Of a stretch of 33,693 bases of DNA, positions 16,229-23,569 are shown in pieces. The translations under genes were made by a program, and so were the position numbers. The DNA comes from Gemmatimonas sp. (GTDB taxonomy: Bacteria > Gemmatimonadota > Gemmatimonadetes > Gemmatimonadales > Gemmatimonadaceae): positions 1-33,693 of the forward strand of contig JAJKIR010000105.1 in assembly GCA_021154325.1 (NCBI GenBank), given 5' to 3'. The notes under the pieces are model-generated. The model was not told the DNA's origin and searched no databases. It saw only the letters and a program-made list of their open reading frames with translations. Position 1 is the first letter of the stretch. Every line of letters begins with the position of its first letter.

Positions 16229-16882
16229 TTAGTGAGACGAGCCGCTCGATCCGCCCGAGCCGGAACCACTGGAGCCGCGCGAGCCACCCGAGCCACCGCT
16301 CGATCCACCGCTCGATCCACCGGACGAGCCAGAGGAGCCGCTGGAACCACCCAATCCACCGGACGATCCGCTCGAGCCACCCATGCCGCCCGACGAGCCG
16401 CTGGATCCGCTCGATCCGCCCATGCCACCCGAGGAGCCGGACGAGCCGCCGAGACTACCACTACCGGAGCTCGATCCCGAGCCGGACTTCGACGAGCCGG
16501 ACGAGCCGCTCGTGCCGAAACCGGACGAGCCGCTGCTGCCTGACGAACCCGTGCTGCCTGACGAACCCGTGCTGCCTGACGAGCCGCTGCCACTGCGACC
16601 GCTCGTCTGCCCGCTGCTGAGATCAGGATCCGTCATGTCGCCGTCGCCCTGACGGCCGCGTGTCGCCGAGCTGCCGATGCCTTCATCGTTCTGATTGCCG
16701 CGATCCGTACGACCCTGCGAGCTGCTGCCGGACTGCTGCCCGAAGCCGCCACTCGAACTGCCCGAGCCAGCGTTGCGTCCCGAGGTGCCGCTTCCGCCGC
16801 TGCCCGACATCGAGTCGCTACCAGAACTGCCTGACGAGCCACTCGACCCACTCTTGTTGAGATCGTCTTTGCGGTCAGCCAT
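16229..16882 (-). CDS. Ser/Gly-rich low-complexity protein
   Basis: This 217-residue protein is composed almost entirely of Ser and Gly, and I recognise no family. I place the start at 16882 (MADRKDDLNK) because GGAGG lies 9 bases upstream on the minus strand; the ATG 9 bases earlier abuts that GGAGG and a longer upstream frame has no support. Residues 1-10 are charged. Then come GSSGSSGSSG-type runs, a less repetitive middle segment with NDEGIGSSATRGRQGDGD and DMTDPDLSSG, and a long tail of GSSGSSGG/GGMGG repeats. It has no signal peptide and no hydrophobic segment, so it should be cytoplasmic and disordered, like hydrophilic stress proteins or a phase-separating scaffold; that is inference only. 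It has its own terminator. The opposite strand also reads open through the repeats, but lacks a start signal. Confidence 0.65.
   Translation of the reverse strand: MADRKDDLNKSGSSGSSGSSGSDSMSGSGGSGTSGRNAGSGSSSGGFGQQSGSSSQGRTDRGNQNDEGIGSSATRGRQGDGDMTDPDLSSGQTSGRSGSGSSGSTGSSGSTGSSGSSGSSGFGTSGSSGSSKSGSGSSSGSGSLGGSSGSSGGMGGSSGSSGSSGGMGGSSGSSGGLGGSSGSSGSSGGSSGGSSGGSGGSRGSSGSGSGGSSGSSH
16535..16588 (+). repeat. 18-bp tandem repeat inside the Ser/Gly-rich gene
   Basis: GCTGCCTGACGAACCCGT occurs twice perfectly (16535-16552, 16553-16570), with a third diverged unit to 16588. On the coding strand each unit encodes a six-residue TGSSGS-type block, indicating recent expansion by slippage or unequal recombination. 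Confidence 0.85.
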
Positions 16883-17091
16883 CGTTTGCATCCTCCGAGT
16901 GTGTGATCCGCGGCGCAACCGTCCGTGCCTCGCGCCGCGCCCGGGTATGGCTGAGCAGGTACGGTGCCATCTACCGTACTTTTGCACGAGTTGACCGTGC
17001 TCGAGCAGAGGTCTACGTTGCCTCGCGTGACGCGAGCACGACCATTCACACAAGCCGCTCGGCTACTGCACGTCCCCGCCGGCCTCGGCTG
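16883..17091. other. Divergent intergenic region
   Basis: These 209 bases separate the Ser/Gly-rich gene (-) from the carboxypeptidase gene (+) and must hold promoters for both. The only clear element is the GGAGG of the leftward gene next to 16890. The open frame extending leftward of the carboxypeptidase start is Arg/Thr-rich and does not resemble the family. Confidence 0.4.
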
Positions 17092-17991
17092 ATGCGTCGT
17101 CCATCCATACGCGCTGACGCGCGCGTCGCGCTCGTCGCGCCAGCGGGCCCGCTCAATGGCGAACGCGATCTCGAGCGCGCGAAGGAGAACGTGCGATCCT
17201 TGGGCGGGGTCCCCGTCGTCGGCGCGAACGTGCTCGCGCGCGCCGGCTACCTCGCCGGTGACGACGGCGCGCGGCTCGCGGATCTGAACGACGCGCTCGT
17301 CGACGACGCGATCGACGCGGTCTGGTGCATTCGCGGCGGCTACGGCGTGATGCGCATTCTCGAAACCATCGACTACGCAGCGTTGCGGCGCCGCCCCAAG
17401 CCAGTGATCGGCTACTCGGACATCACGGCCCTGCACGCCGCGATCGCGACGCGATGCGATGCGGTGAGCTTTCACGGTCCCACGGCGCGAGCGGAGTTGA
17501 GCATCTTCTCACGGGAGTCGCTGGGGCGCGCGCTCACCGGTGGCGATCCGGCGGGCCTGGCCGAAGGGGCGCGGCGGCTCGCGCCCGGGCGCGCGCGGGG
17601 ACGGCTCGTCGGCGGGAACCTCGCGATCCTCTGTGCGCTCGCGGGCACCCCATACGCACCCGACTATCGCGACGCCATCGTCGTGATGGAGGACGTGAAC
17701 GAGGCCGTGTATCGAATCGATCGGATGCTCACGCAGCTGCGGCTCACGGGCGCGCTCGGCTCGTGCGCCGGCATCGTCTTCGGTCAGTTCACCGACATTC
17801 CCGGTGACGCGCCGGAAGAAGCGCTCGGCGCACGCATCCTCGAGGATGTGCTTGGGGAGGTCGCGAGCGCGGTGGGCGTCCCCTGTATCGCCGGCGCGCC
17901 GGTCGGGCATGTCGCCGACCAGTGGACGCTGCCGCTCGGAGCTCAGGCCGAGCTCGACGCGGATGCGCGGACGCTGCGTATCTTGGAGTGA
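17092..17991 (+). CDS. LD-carboxypeptidase (peptidase family S66)
   Basis: S66 enzymes remove the terminal D-Ala from murein tetrapeptides during peptidoglycan recycling in the cytoplasm. With the start at 17092 the product is 299 residues, the usual family length, beginning just before VALVAPAGPL. Family signatures are AVWCIRGGYGVMRIL (76-90), the nucleophile elbow VIGYSD with S109, VVMEDVNEAVYRIDRML (catalytic Glu near 200), and the His loop GAPVGHVADQWTLPLG (H273). Together these give the Ser-Glu-His triad. There is no signal peptide, in line with a cytoplasmic recycling role. No good Shine-Dalgarno precedes this ATG, so the start rests on family length. It stands at the head of a compact group with the rhodanese (17-base gap) and Nudix genes. 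Some S66 members cleave microcin C-like or dipeptide substrates instead. Confidence 0.9.
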   Translation: MRRPSIRADARVALVAPAGPLNGERDLERAKENVRSLGGVPVVGANVLARAGYLAGDDGARLADLNDALVDDAIDAVWCIRGGYGVMRILETIDYAALRRRPKPVIGYSDITALHAAIATRCDAVSFHGPTARAELSIFSRESLGRALTGGDPAGLAEGARRLAPGRARGRLVGGNLAILCALAGTPYAPDYRDAIVVMEDVNEAVYRIDRMLTQLRLTGALGSCAGIVFGQFTDIPGDAPEEALGARILEDVLGEVASAVGVPCIAGAPVGHVADQWTLPLGAQAELDADARTLRILE

Positions 17992-18008
17992 CCTTCACGC
18001 ACGATTGA

Positions 18009-18374
18009 ATGCCCCAATACAAGACCGGACAACAGCTGCTCGACGAGGCGCGCGCGCGCGTCACCGAGATCTCGGCACGAGAGGCGATCGCGCTGCGTGC
18101 AGCGAACCCCGCGGTCGTGTTTCTCGATATTCGGGAGCAGCCGGAAGTGAATCTCGGGATGATTCCGGGAGCGGTGCATCTCGCCCGCGGCTCGATGGAG
18201 ACCAAGATCGAGGCGCTGGTGCCGCGCGAGAAGCGCGTGGTCATCTATTGCGCCAATGGCAACCGGTCCGCCTTCGCCGCCGACACGCTCCAGCAGATGG
18301 GTTATGCCGACGTCGCGTCACTCGCAGGCGGCTTCCGCGACTGGGTCGCGCTGGGCGGCGAGGTCGCGGGTTGA
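18009..18374 (+). CDS. Single-domain rhodanese-like protein
   Basis: This 121-residue protein has one rhodanese domain, likely a cytoplasmic sulfurtransferase or sulfane-sulfur carrier. After an approximately 20-residue helical start it shows FLDIREQPEVNLGMIPGAVHL (CH2A-type region, 38-58) and the active-site loop YCANGNRS, with the persulfide-forming Cys at 81 in the common CxxGxRS frame. The closing motif GYADVASLAGGFRDW is typical. It follows the carboxypeptidase by 17 bases and precedes the Nudix gene by 28, so all three may share a transcript. The context does not reveal the sulfur acceptor. Confidence 0.92.
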   Translation: MPQYKTGQQLLDEARARVTEISAREAIALRAANPAVVFLDIREQPEVNLGMIPGAVHLARGSMETKIEALVPREKRVVIYCANGNRSAFAADTLQQMGYADVASLAGGFRDWVALGGEVAG

Positions 18375-18402
18375 GCATTTGCTGGACTGACCGGCCCGAC
18401 CG

Positions 18403-19035
18403 ATGACGACGATCGACGCGCTGCTCGAGCTGCCCGACGTGCGGCGCCTGCGTTCCGCGCTGGCGGCGCGCCCAGGGCTGCGGATCGACCCGAGCGACGG
18501 GCTCCGCCGCCTCGCAGCGATCGCCCTGGTTCTGCGGCCTGGCACCGCACCGGGCGATGCGGCGGATCCGGAGCTGCTCATGATCAAGCGCGCCGAAGCG
18601 GAGGGCGATCCGTGGAGCGGCCATGTCGCCTGTCCTGGCGGGCGGATGGAGCCCCGTGATCACGATCTCGAGCAGACGGCCATCCGCGAGACATGGGAGG
18701 AGACCGGCGTCGATCTCGCGCGCGACGGCAGAGTCCTGGGGGCGCTCGACGACATCAGTCCTCGCACCCCGACGCTGCCGCCAATCATCGTGAGGCCGTA
18801 CGTGGCCGTGGTGAAGCCGGAGCTCGAGATCGTGCAGAGCTCCGAGGTCGCGGAGGCGTTTTGGGTGCCGCTCGCGGCTTTACGCGAGCGGGCCGCCTGG
18901 GGCACGGCAATGGTTCCGATCCGCGGAGCGGGAGAGCGGCAGGTCGCGGCCTTCCGCCACGGCGCATACACCGTGTGGGGCCTGACGGAGCGGGTGCTCC
19001 GTCAGTTCCTCGAGTATTTGGACGGGCCGGGGTAA
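18403..19035 (+). CDS. Nudix hydrolase, CoA pyrophosphatase-like
   Basis: This 210-residue Nudix protein of the NudL/CoAse branch would split CoA or a related nucleotide diphosphate into phosphopantetheine-type and nucleotide monophosphate products. The CoAse-type stretch MIKRAEAEGDPWSGHVACPGG (60-80) leads directly into the Nudix box, which has G80, the catalytic RE at 95-96 and EE at 99-100, ending TGV. The box is slightly longer than the generic Nudix consensus (PRDHDLE), as is usual in this branch. The C-terminal segment YTVWGLTERVLRQFL resembles the conserved helix of the CoAse subfamily. It ends one base before the stop of the convergent VOC gene, leaving no room for a terminator. Confidence 0.9.
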   Translation: MTTIDALLELPDVRRLRSALAARPGLRIDPSDGLRRLAAIALVLRPGTAPGDAADPELLMIKRAEAEGDPWSGHVACPGGRMEPRDHDLEQTAIRETWEETGVDLARDGRVLGALDDISPRTPTLPPIIVRPYVAVVKPELEIVQSSEVAEAFWVPLAALRERAAWGTAMVPIRGAGERQVAAFRHGAYTVWGLTERVLRQFLEYLDGPG

Positions 19036-19036
19036 G

Positions 19037-19456
19037 TCAGGTCTTCCCGACCTCGGCCATGAGCGCGAAGACGTTGTCATCCGGATCGTGGAAGAACGTC
19101 ATCCACAGATCGTGATCCGGCATCCGCGCGATGATGTGCGGCTCGTCCGCGAAGGCCACGTTCCGTGATCGCAGGGTTTCATACGCGCTCTGAATATCCG
19201 AGACCCGGAAATACAGGATCGAGCTCGGGTGGTCGAACTCTTTCTTTTCAGCGCGGCTGAGCATGAGCCGCACGCCGTCGCAATCGAAAAACGCCAGGCC
19301 GGGAAAGGCGAAGAGAAATCGCATCCCTAACGTGTCGCGATAGAACGCGGTCGCGCGTTCCACGTCTTTGACGACGATTGCGATCTGACCGATGCGCGAC
19401 AGGGAGAGCGTCGGCGTGTTCATGGCAGCAGCGGCGACTGAAGAGGTGGCGGTCAT
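19037..19456 (-). CDS. VOC-family (glyoxalase/bleomycin-resistance-like) protein
   Basis: This 139-residue protein is a single vicinal-oxygen-chelate unit pair with two beta-alpha-beta-beta-beta modules. RIGQIAIVVKDVERATAFYRDTLG (21-44) and FFHDPDDNVFALMAE (122-136) are the strand-entry segments. The first metal-ligand position, often His, is Gln, and the Glu usual near the end (GNxxEL) is Ala in NVFALM, so metal-dependent catalysis is uncertain. VOC proteins of this precise type are common, and I know of no assigned function. I chose the ATG at 19456 because GAGG sits 5 bases upstream on the minus strand; a second ATG at 19423 lacks such a site. The MntR-like palindrome 31 bases upstream could regulate it together with mntH. 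Confidence 0.85.
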   Translation of the reverse strand: MTATSSVAAAAMNTPTLSLSRIGQIAIVVKDVERATAFYRDTLGMRFLFAFPGLAFFDCDGVRLMLSRAEKKEFDHPSSILYFRVSDIQSAYETLRSRNVAFADEPHIIARMPDHDLWMTFFHDPDDNVFALMAEVGKT

Positions 19457-19486
19457 GGGATCCTCGGACCGTGGTTGCGAGGGCGA

Positions 19487-19509
19487 AATACTTAGCAGAG
19501 CTAATTATT
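19487..19509. promoter_or_regulatory. DtxR/MntR-type operator candidate 1
   Basis: A 23-base interrupted palindrome is centred on 19498. Its core TTAGC-AGA-GCTAA (19492-19504) is perfectly symmetric, and four further base pairs of AATA/TATT match outside one mismatch. TTAG...CTAA cores in AT-rich flanks are what DtxR/MntR-family repressors bind. It lies between the VOC gene and mntH, and a DtxR-family gene is in the mntH operon. Confidence 0.6.
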
Positions 19510-19540
19510 CTGCTCATCGTCTCAGGGCGCAAGAGGGACC

Positions 19541-19569
19541 TTGCGTTAATCGAACCTCAAGAAAATATT
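19541..19569 (+). promoter_or_regulatory. Candidate promoter for mntH
   Basis: TTGCGT (19541-19546) and AATATT (19564-19569) are separated by 17 bases, with about four of six consensus bases in each box. The second operator-like site begins inside this -10, which would let a bound repressor block initiation. Confidence 0.4.
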
Positions 19570-19589
19570 AGGCAAGACTAAATCTTGCC
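19568..19589 (+). promoter_or_regulatory. Second operator-like site overlapping a hairpin just before the mntH start
   Basis: TTAGGCAAGACTAA (19568-19581) is a weaker TTAG...CTAA inverted repeat. Overlapping it, GGCAAGA (19571-19577) and TCTTGCC (19583-19589) form a perfect 7-bp stem with the loop CTAAA, ending one base before the mntH ATG. The stem would occupy the ribosome-entry site, so it could act on translation as well as being a DNA site. Confidence 0.45.
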
Positions 19590-19590
19590 C

Positions 19591-20955
19591 ATGGCTCATC
19601 CAGAACGAATTCCCACCCCAGGTACTCCGACTCCCGACCACGGCTGGCGACGAGCGCGCGTTGCGCCGAGCCTCGCCGAGGTCTATCGCAGCATTCCGGT
19701 CAGCGATGGTCGCTGGTGGCGAAAGATCCTCGTCTTCGCAGGGCCCGGATACCTGGTCGCCGTCGGTTACATGGATCCCGGCAACTGGGCAACAGATCTC
19801 GCCGGCGGATCTGCATTCGGCTACACGCTGCTGAGCGTGATTCTGCTCTCGAATCTCATGGCCGTGCTGCTGCAGGGGCTGGCCTCCAAGCTGGGGATTG
19901 TGACAGGACGCGATCTCGCGCAGGCATGTCGCGATCACTACTCGCCGGCAACCAACTTCCTCCTCTGGGTGCTCTGCGAAGCCGCGATTGCTGCCTGCGA
20001 TCTGGCAGAGGTGATCGGCGCGGCGATCGCGCTCAATCTGCTCTTCGGCATCCCGCTCACGTGGGGTGTCGTGCTCACCGCACTCGACGTGATGCTCGTG
20101 CTCTTTCTGCAGAACAAGGGATTCCGGCTGCTCGAGGCGCTGGTCGTCGCGCTAGTCGCCACGATCGGCATCTGCTTCCTCTTCGAGATCATTCGCGCGA
20201 AGCCGGATCTTGCGAGTGTCGCCGCCGGCTTCATTCCGCGGACCGAGGTCATTCGCAATCGCGACATGCTGTACATCGCCATCAGCATTCTTGGCGCGAC
20301 GGTCATGCCGCACAACCTCTATCTCCACTCGTCCATCGTGCAGACGCGGCGCTACGAGGAGAGCGTCGCCGGCCGTCGCGAAGCCGTTCGTTATGCATTC
20401 GTTGACTCCACGATCGCGCTGACCTTCGCGCTGTTCATCAACGCCGCTATTCTGATCGTTTCCGCCGCGGCGTTTCACACCCGCGGACAAACGGGCGTGG
20501 CGGAAATTCAGGATGCGTACAAGCTTCTCACCCCACTGGTTGGCGCGGGGGCGAGCGCAGTCTTCGCCGTGGCACTTCTTGCCTCGGGATTGAATTCGAC
20601 GCTCACCGGCACGCTCGCTGGTCAGATCGTGATGGAAGGATTCCTGCACATTCGCCTGCGGCCCTGGGTGCGTCGGCTGTTGACGCGCGGGATCGCGATT
20701 GTTCCGGCGGTGGTCACGGCTATCTTGTACGGCGAGAGCGGGACGGCGAAGCTGCTCGTCTTGAGTCAGGTCTTCTTGAGCTTGCAGCTCTCGTTCGCGG
20801 TGTTCCCACTGGTGCGATTCACCTCCGAGCGCGCGAAGATGGGCGCCTTCGTGAATCGCGGCTGGTTGAAGGTCCTGGCGTATACCGTGGCGGTCGTGAT
20901 CGCCGCGCTGAACGCGTGGCTGCTCGTGCAAAGCATCCACGGTTTCGGAGCCTAA
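19591..20955 (+). CDS. mntH: Nramp-family manganese/divalent metal transporter
   Basis: MntH imports Mn2+ (also Fe2+) with protons across the inner membrane. With the ATG at 19591 the product is 454 residues with about eleven TM helices. The TM1 metal-site motif DPGNWATDL (62-70) and the TM6 motif MPHNLYLHS (239-247) are both intact, giving the Asp, Asn and Met ligands of the Nramp site. A TTG at 19585 would add two residues but sits inside a hairpin. The approximately 45-residue N-terminus is hydrophilic and Pro/Arg-rich. Its TAA stop lies within a GCCTAACG motif (20950-20957). Usp and MntR genes follow with an 18-base gap and then an overlap, forming a likely Mn-regulated operon controlled from the sites at 19487 and 19568. 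Confidence 0.95.
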   Translation: MAHPERIPTPGTPTPDHGWRRARVAPSLAEVYRSIPVSDGRWWRKILVFAGPGYLVAVGYMDPGNWATDLAGGSAFGYTLLSVILLSNLMAVLLQGLASKLGIVTGRDLAQACRDHYSPATNFLLWVLCEAAIAACDLAEVIGAAIALNLLFGIPLTWGVVLTALDVMLVLFLQNKGFRLLEALVVALVATIGICFLFEIIRAKPDLASVAAGFIPRTEVIRNRDMLYIAISILGATVMPHNLYLHSSIVQTRRYEESVAGRREAVRYAFVDSTIALTFALFINAAILIVSAAAFHTRGQTGVAEIQDAYKLLTPLVGAGASAVFAVALLASGLNSTLTGTLAGQIVMEGFLHIRLRPWVRRLLTRGIAIVPAVVTAILYGESGTAKLLVLSQVFLSLQLSFAVFPLVRFTSERAKMGAFVNRGWLKVLAYTVAVVIAALNAWLLVQSIHGFGA

Positions 20956-20972
20956 CGAGGGACGGAGCGCCC

Positions 20973-21476
20973 ATGTACAAGCGCATCCTGGTACCGCTCG
21001 AGCACTCGCCTTACGACGAGACCATCCTCGCGCACATCCGCAAGCTCGCGCGGCACTGCGGGGCCTCGCTCGTCCTGATCCACGTCGCCGATGGTTGGGC
21101 GGCGCGCAACGTGAAGCAGCTTCACCTGCGCGAATCGGAGGAGATGCGCGAGGATCGCGAGTACCTCGAGCAGATCGCCGAGTCGCTGGAGACCGAGGGC
21201 GTCACGGCCGAGTGCGTGCTCGCGGCTGGCAACCCCGGCACGGAGATCGCCGAGGCGGCGCTCCGCGAGGACTGCGACCTCATCGCGATGTCGACACACG
21301 GCCACCGCTTCCTCCAGGATCTCCTGTATGGGAGCGTCGCGAACGAGGTGCGGCACATCTCCCGCGTTCCCGTGCTGCTCGTCCGCGCCGAACGTCGCCC
21401 ATCTGGGCCGCGGCCGGCAATCACGAGCGCTGACGAGACTCAAGGCCGTCCGACGCCGCTGCGGGGCGCGCCGTGA
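20973..21476 (+). CDS. Universal stress protein (UspA family)
   Basis: This 167-residue single Usp domain starts at YKRILVPLEHSPYDETIL, with GGAG 5 bases before the ATG. The second half has AGNPGTEIAEAA, then DLIAMSTHGHRF and YGSVANEVRHISRVPVLLVR, the usual Usp ending. The ATP-loop pattern G-2x-G-9x-G(S/T) is incomplete: the second Gly is Phe (GHRF) while the final GS is kept, so ATP binding is doubtful, as in UspA-type rather than MJ0577-type members. A Pro/Arg-rich tail of about 25 residues extends beyond the domain. It lies between mntH and the DtxR-type regulator and overlaps the latter by one base (TGATG), so it is likely induced with manganese uptake. It may serve as a stress accessory of the transporter; that role is inference. 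Confidence 0.9.
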   Translation: MYKRILVPLEHSPYDETILAHIRKLARHCGASLVLIHVADGWAARNVKQLHLRESEEMREDREYLEQIAESLETEGVTAECVLAAGNPGTEIAEAALREDCDLIAMSTHGHRFLQDLLYGSVANEVRHISRVPVLLVRAERRPSGPRPAITSADETQGRPTPLRGAP

Positions 21477-22243
21477 TGATGGAGAAGTCCGGGCCGCCGC
21501 TCACCGCGCCTGTTGAGGATTATTTAAAGACGATCTTCGAGATCGAGGTCGCCGATGCGGCGGGCAGCGGCCGCCGGGAGCATCCACCCGCTGCCGGCAC
21601 GAACGAGATTGCGCAGGCGCTGGGCATCGCGCCGGCATCGGTGACGGGAATGTTGCGCCGACTCGCGGAGCAGGGGCTCATCAGCTACGAGCGCTATCGC
21701 GGCGTACGGCTATCGGATGCGGGCCGACGCGCGGCACTCCGCACCATCCGCCGTCATCGGGTCATCGAGGCGTATCTCACGAGTGCTCTGGGTTATCCGT
21801 GGGACCGAGTGCACCAGGAAGCGGAGCGACTCGAGCATGCGGCGTCCGACGAGCTCATCGATCGGATGGCGGCGGCCATCGGCGAGCCGACCACCGATCC
21901 GCATGGCGCGCCGATCCCGACGCGCGACGGCACCCTGGACGCCAGACCGCTTCTGGCGCTCGTCGACGTCGACGTGGGTCACGTCGTGCGAATACGGATG
22001 GTTGGTGATCGCGATCCCGAGCGCTTGCGGTATCTCGCGGAGCTCGGTGTCACTCCAGGCGCTGACGTGCGGGTGGTCGCGCGGGCTCCGTTTGGCGGTC
22101 CGATTACTTTGCGCATCGTGCGCGAAGGGAGCGAAGGTTCGCGCGTCACTGGTCGGTCGGGTCGCAGCGACCGCGAGAGCGCTATCGGACCAAGCCTCGC
22201 CGCTCAGGTCTTCGTCGAGAGCCGTCGCAAGCGCGAGGCGTAG
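21476..22243 (+). CDS. mntR: DtxR/MntR-family metal-dependent transcriptional regulator
   Basis: This repressor, about 255 residues, would bind DNA when loaded with Mn2+ or Fe2+. It has an N-terminal winged helix at about 10-85 (VEDYLKTIFEIE, NEIAQALGIAPASVTGMLRRL, GLISYERYRGVRLS). A dimer and metal domain follows (HRVIEAYL, then VHQEAERLEHAASDELIDRM), and a FeoA/SH3-like C-terminal domain ends the fold (LVDVDVGHVVRIRMV). A 20-residue Gly/Ala/Arg-rich insertion near 25-45 interrupts the first helices and is unusual. The starts at 21476 and 21479 differ by one Met; neither has a clear Shine-Dalgarno, consistent with coupling to usp. The last gene of the mntH operon encoding the regulator implies autoregulation through the TTAG...CTAA sites. 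The metal specificity (Mn versus Fe) is inferred from mntH, not from the sequence. Confidence 0.88.
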   Translation: MMEKSGPPLTAPVEDYLKTIFEIEVADAAGSGRREHPPAAGTNEIAQALGIAPASVTGMLRRLAEQGLISYERYRGVRLSDAGRRAALRTIRRHRVIEAYLTSALGYPWDRVHQEAERLEHAASDELIDRMAAAIGEPTTDPHGAPIPTRDGTLDARPLLALVDVDVGHVVRIRMVGDRDPERLRYLAELGVTPGADVRVVARAPFGGPITLRIVREGSEGSRVTGRSGRSDRESAIGPSLAAQVFVESRRKREA

Positions 22244-22298
22244 CCAACGGAACAAAGATTGCCCGAATCCACGCCGAATCCAGCAGCGGAGTCTGCGC

Positions 22299-22709
22299 GT
22301 GGCTATCGAACGAATTCCGACCGACCCCGACGCGGGGATTCCGGATCTCATCCGGCAGCTCGGCGACGACTCGAAACGGCTCGTTGCCGACGAGGTGCGG
22401 CTGGCGAAGCTCGAGATGAAGGAGAGCGTGCAGCGTGCCGGCACTGGTGCGGTGCAGCTCGCGGTTGCCTTCGGCATCGGCGTCGTGATGCTAGTCGCGC
22501 TCACGATCTTTCTCGCGACGTTGATTGGCCGTATCGCGGCGGGCCACATGTGGGTCGGCGCGCTCGTCACCGGATTGATCGAGCTGGCGGTGGCCGTGGT
22601 GCTGTTGCGTCGCGGCATGGGCGTGCTGCGAGAGCCGTCGTACACGCTCGAGGAGACGCGAGCCGCTCTCAAAGACACGGCCGTGTGGGCACGGAGCCAG
22701 CGCAGCTGA
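22299..22709 (+). CDS. Holin-X-like (DUF1469-type) membrane protein
   Basis: This 136-residue protein starts at a GTG with GGAG 7 bases upstream. An amphipathic N-terminal helix (IPDLIRQLGDDSKRLVADEV, 14-33, then LAKLEMKE) precedes two TM helices at about 48-75 and 81-105. A hydrophilic tail with SYTLEETRAALKDTAVW ends the protein. This arrangement, and in particular the LVADEVRLAKLEMKE helix, is that of the actinobacterial holin-X/phage holin superfamily III. Such proteins are widespread outside phages and are usually of unknown role near membrane-stress genes. It lies 55 bases after mntR and 16 bases before the ABC permease. There is no phage gene nearby, so lysis function is not implied. 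Confidence 0.8.
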   Translation: MAIERIPTDPDAGIPDLIRQLGDDSKRLVADEVRLAKLEMKESVQRAGTGAVQLAVAFGIGVVMLVALTIFLATLIGRIAAGHMWVGALVTGLIELAVAVVLLRRGMGVLREPSYTLEETRAALKDTAVWARSQRS

Positions 22710-22725
22710 TCCCTCCAGGTCGCGG

Positions 22726-23562
22726 GTGACCGCGGCCTTGTTATTGATCGCGGCGCTCTCCGTCGCGACGCAGGGGATCGATTCGCTGCCGCCGCGCCAT
22801 TCGCCGCGCACGGTGGCGATCGACGAGCGACTGGCGCAGGACGCGGGATTTCGCATCGGAGACACGCTCGTCCTCGCGGCGACACCTGGTGGCGCTGGCG
22901 ACACCGTCATCGTGTCGGCGCTCGTCAGGCGTTCGCGTGATCCCTCCGAGGTAGCGAAGGGGGCGTACCGGATTCGCGTTCATCTGGACGCACTGCAGCC
23001 GCTTGTTGGCTATGGCGATCGGGTGGAGCGATTCGCCGTGGCGACGCGCGGTGCGGCCGGCGCCGACTCGGCACGTCGCGCCATCGACGAGGCGGCGTTC
23101 GGGTTTCGCGCGTACTCATCGCATGAGATCGCCGTCGAGAGCTCGACGACCTTTCTCGTCGTGAGCCGCTTCCATCGCGCGATTGGTGTGATCACGATCG
23201 TCGCGAGCGCGGTCTTTCTGTTGTGTATCATGCTGCTCAAGGTGGACGAGCGACGCCGCGATGTCGCGGCGCTGCGCCTGATGGGGATCTCGGCGCGGAC
23301 GATCGTCCGTAGCGTCGTCCTGGAGTCGGCGCTGATCGCGACGCTCGGGAGCGTCGCCGGCGTGGGGCTCGGAGCGCTGGTATCGGCATTCGTCAACTGG
23401 CATTACCAGCGCGTCTATCGCACACCGCTCACTTTCTCGCTCGTGACGGGTGAGATCGTCGCCATCGCGGTGGTGCTCTCGTTAGGGCTCGGGCTCGGGG
23501 CTGGCTGGCTCGCGGCGCAGCGGCTCGTGCGCAGGCCGCCCCTGTCGCTCTTCGGGCGGTGA
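22726..23562 (+). CDS. FtsX/MacB-type ABC transporter permease, first subunit
   Basis: This 278-residue permease has a GTG start. A short hydrophobic N-terminus (TAALLLIAALSVAT) acts as an anchor or signal, followed by an extracytoplasmic region at about 20-148. The C-terminal FtsX domain has three TM helices (about 151-172, 200-224, 241-265). The cytoplasmic loop VDERRRDVAALRLMGISARTI between the first two is the typical coupling loop contacting the ATPase. The N-terminus lacks the cytoplasmic arginine-rich entry seen in the second permease, so it is shorter than standard MacB-like subunits; I find no better upstream start. Seven bases separate it from the second permease. Together with the ATPase it should form an exporter or lipid/lipoprotein mechanotransmission complex rather than an importer. 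Confidence 0.85.
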   Translation: MTAALLLIAALSVATQGIDSLPPRHSPRTVAIDERLAQDAGFRIGDTLVLAATPGGAGDTVIVSALVRRSRDPSEVAKGAYRIRVHLDALQPLVGYGDRVERFAVATRGAAGADSARRAIDEAAFGFRAYSSHEIAVESSTTFLVVSRFHRAIGVITIVASAVFLLCIMLLKVDERRRDVAALRLMGISARTIVRSVVLESALIATLGSVAGVGLGALVSAFVNWHYQRVYRTPLTFSLVTGEIVAIAVVLSLGLGLGAGWLAAQRLVRRPPLSLFGR

Positions 23563-23569
23563 CGTACCG

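Noticed and set aside
16232..16652. Long open frames on the + strand through the Ser/Gly gene, including an Asp-Glu-Pro repeat protein and Arg/Ser-rich frames
   Set aside because: They are antisense readings of the same simple repeats, lack a ribosome binding site and do not match any known fold. The minus-strand frame has GGAGG at correct spacing and a terminator.
16903..17091. N-terminal extension of the LD-carboxypeptidase
   Set aside because: The upstream in-frame residues are Arg/Thr-rich without family similarity. Starting at 17092 gives the normal family length.
22299..22709. Phage lysis cassette
   Set aside because: Only a holin-X-like protein is present, with no endolysin, capsid or integrase gene nearby.
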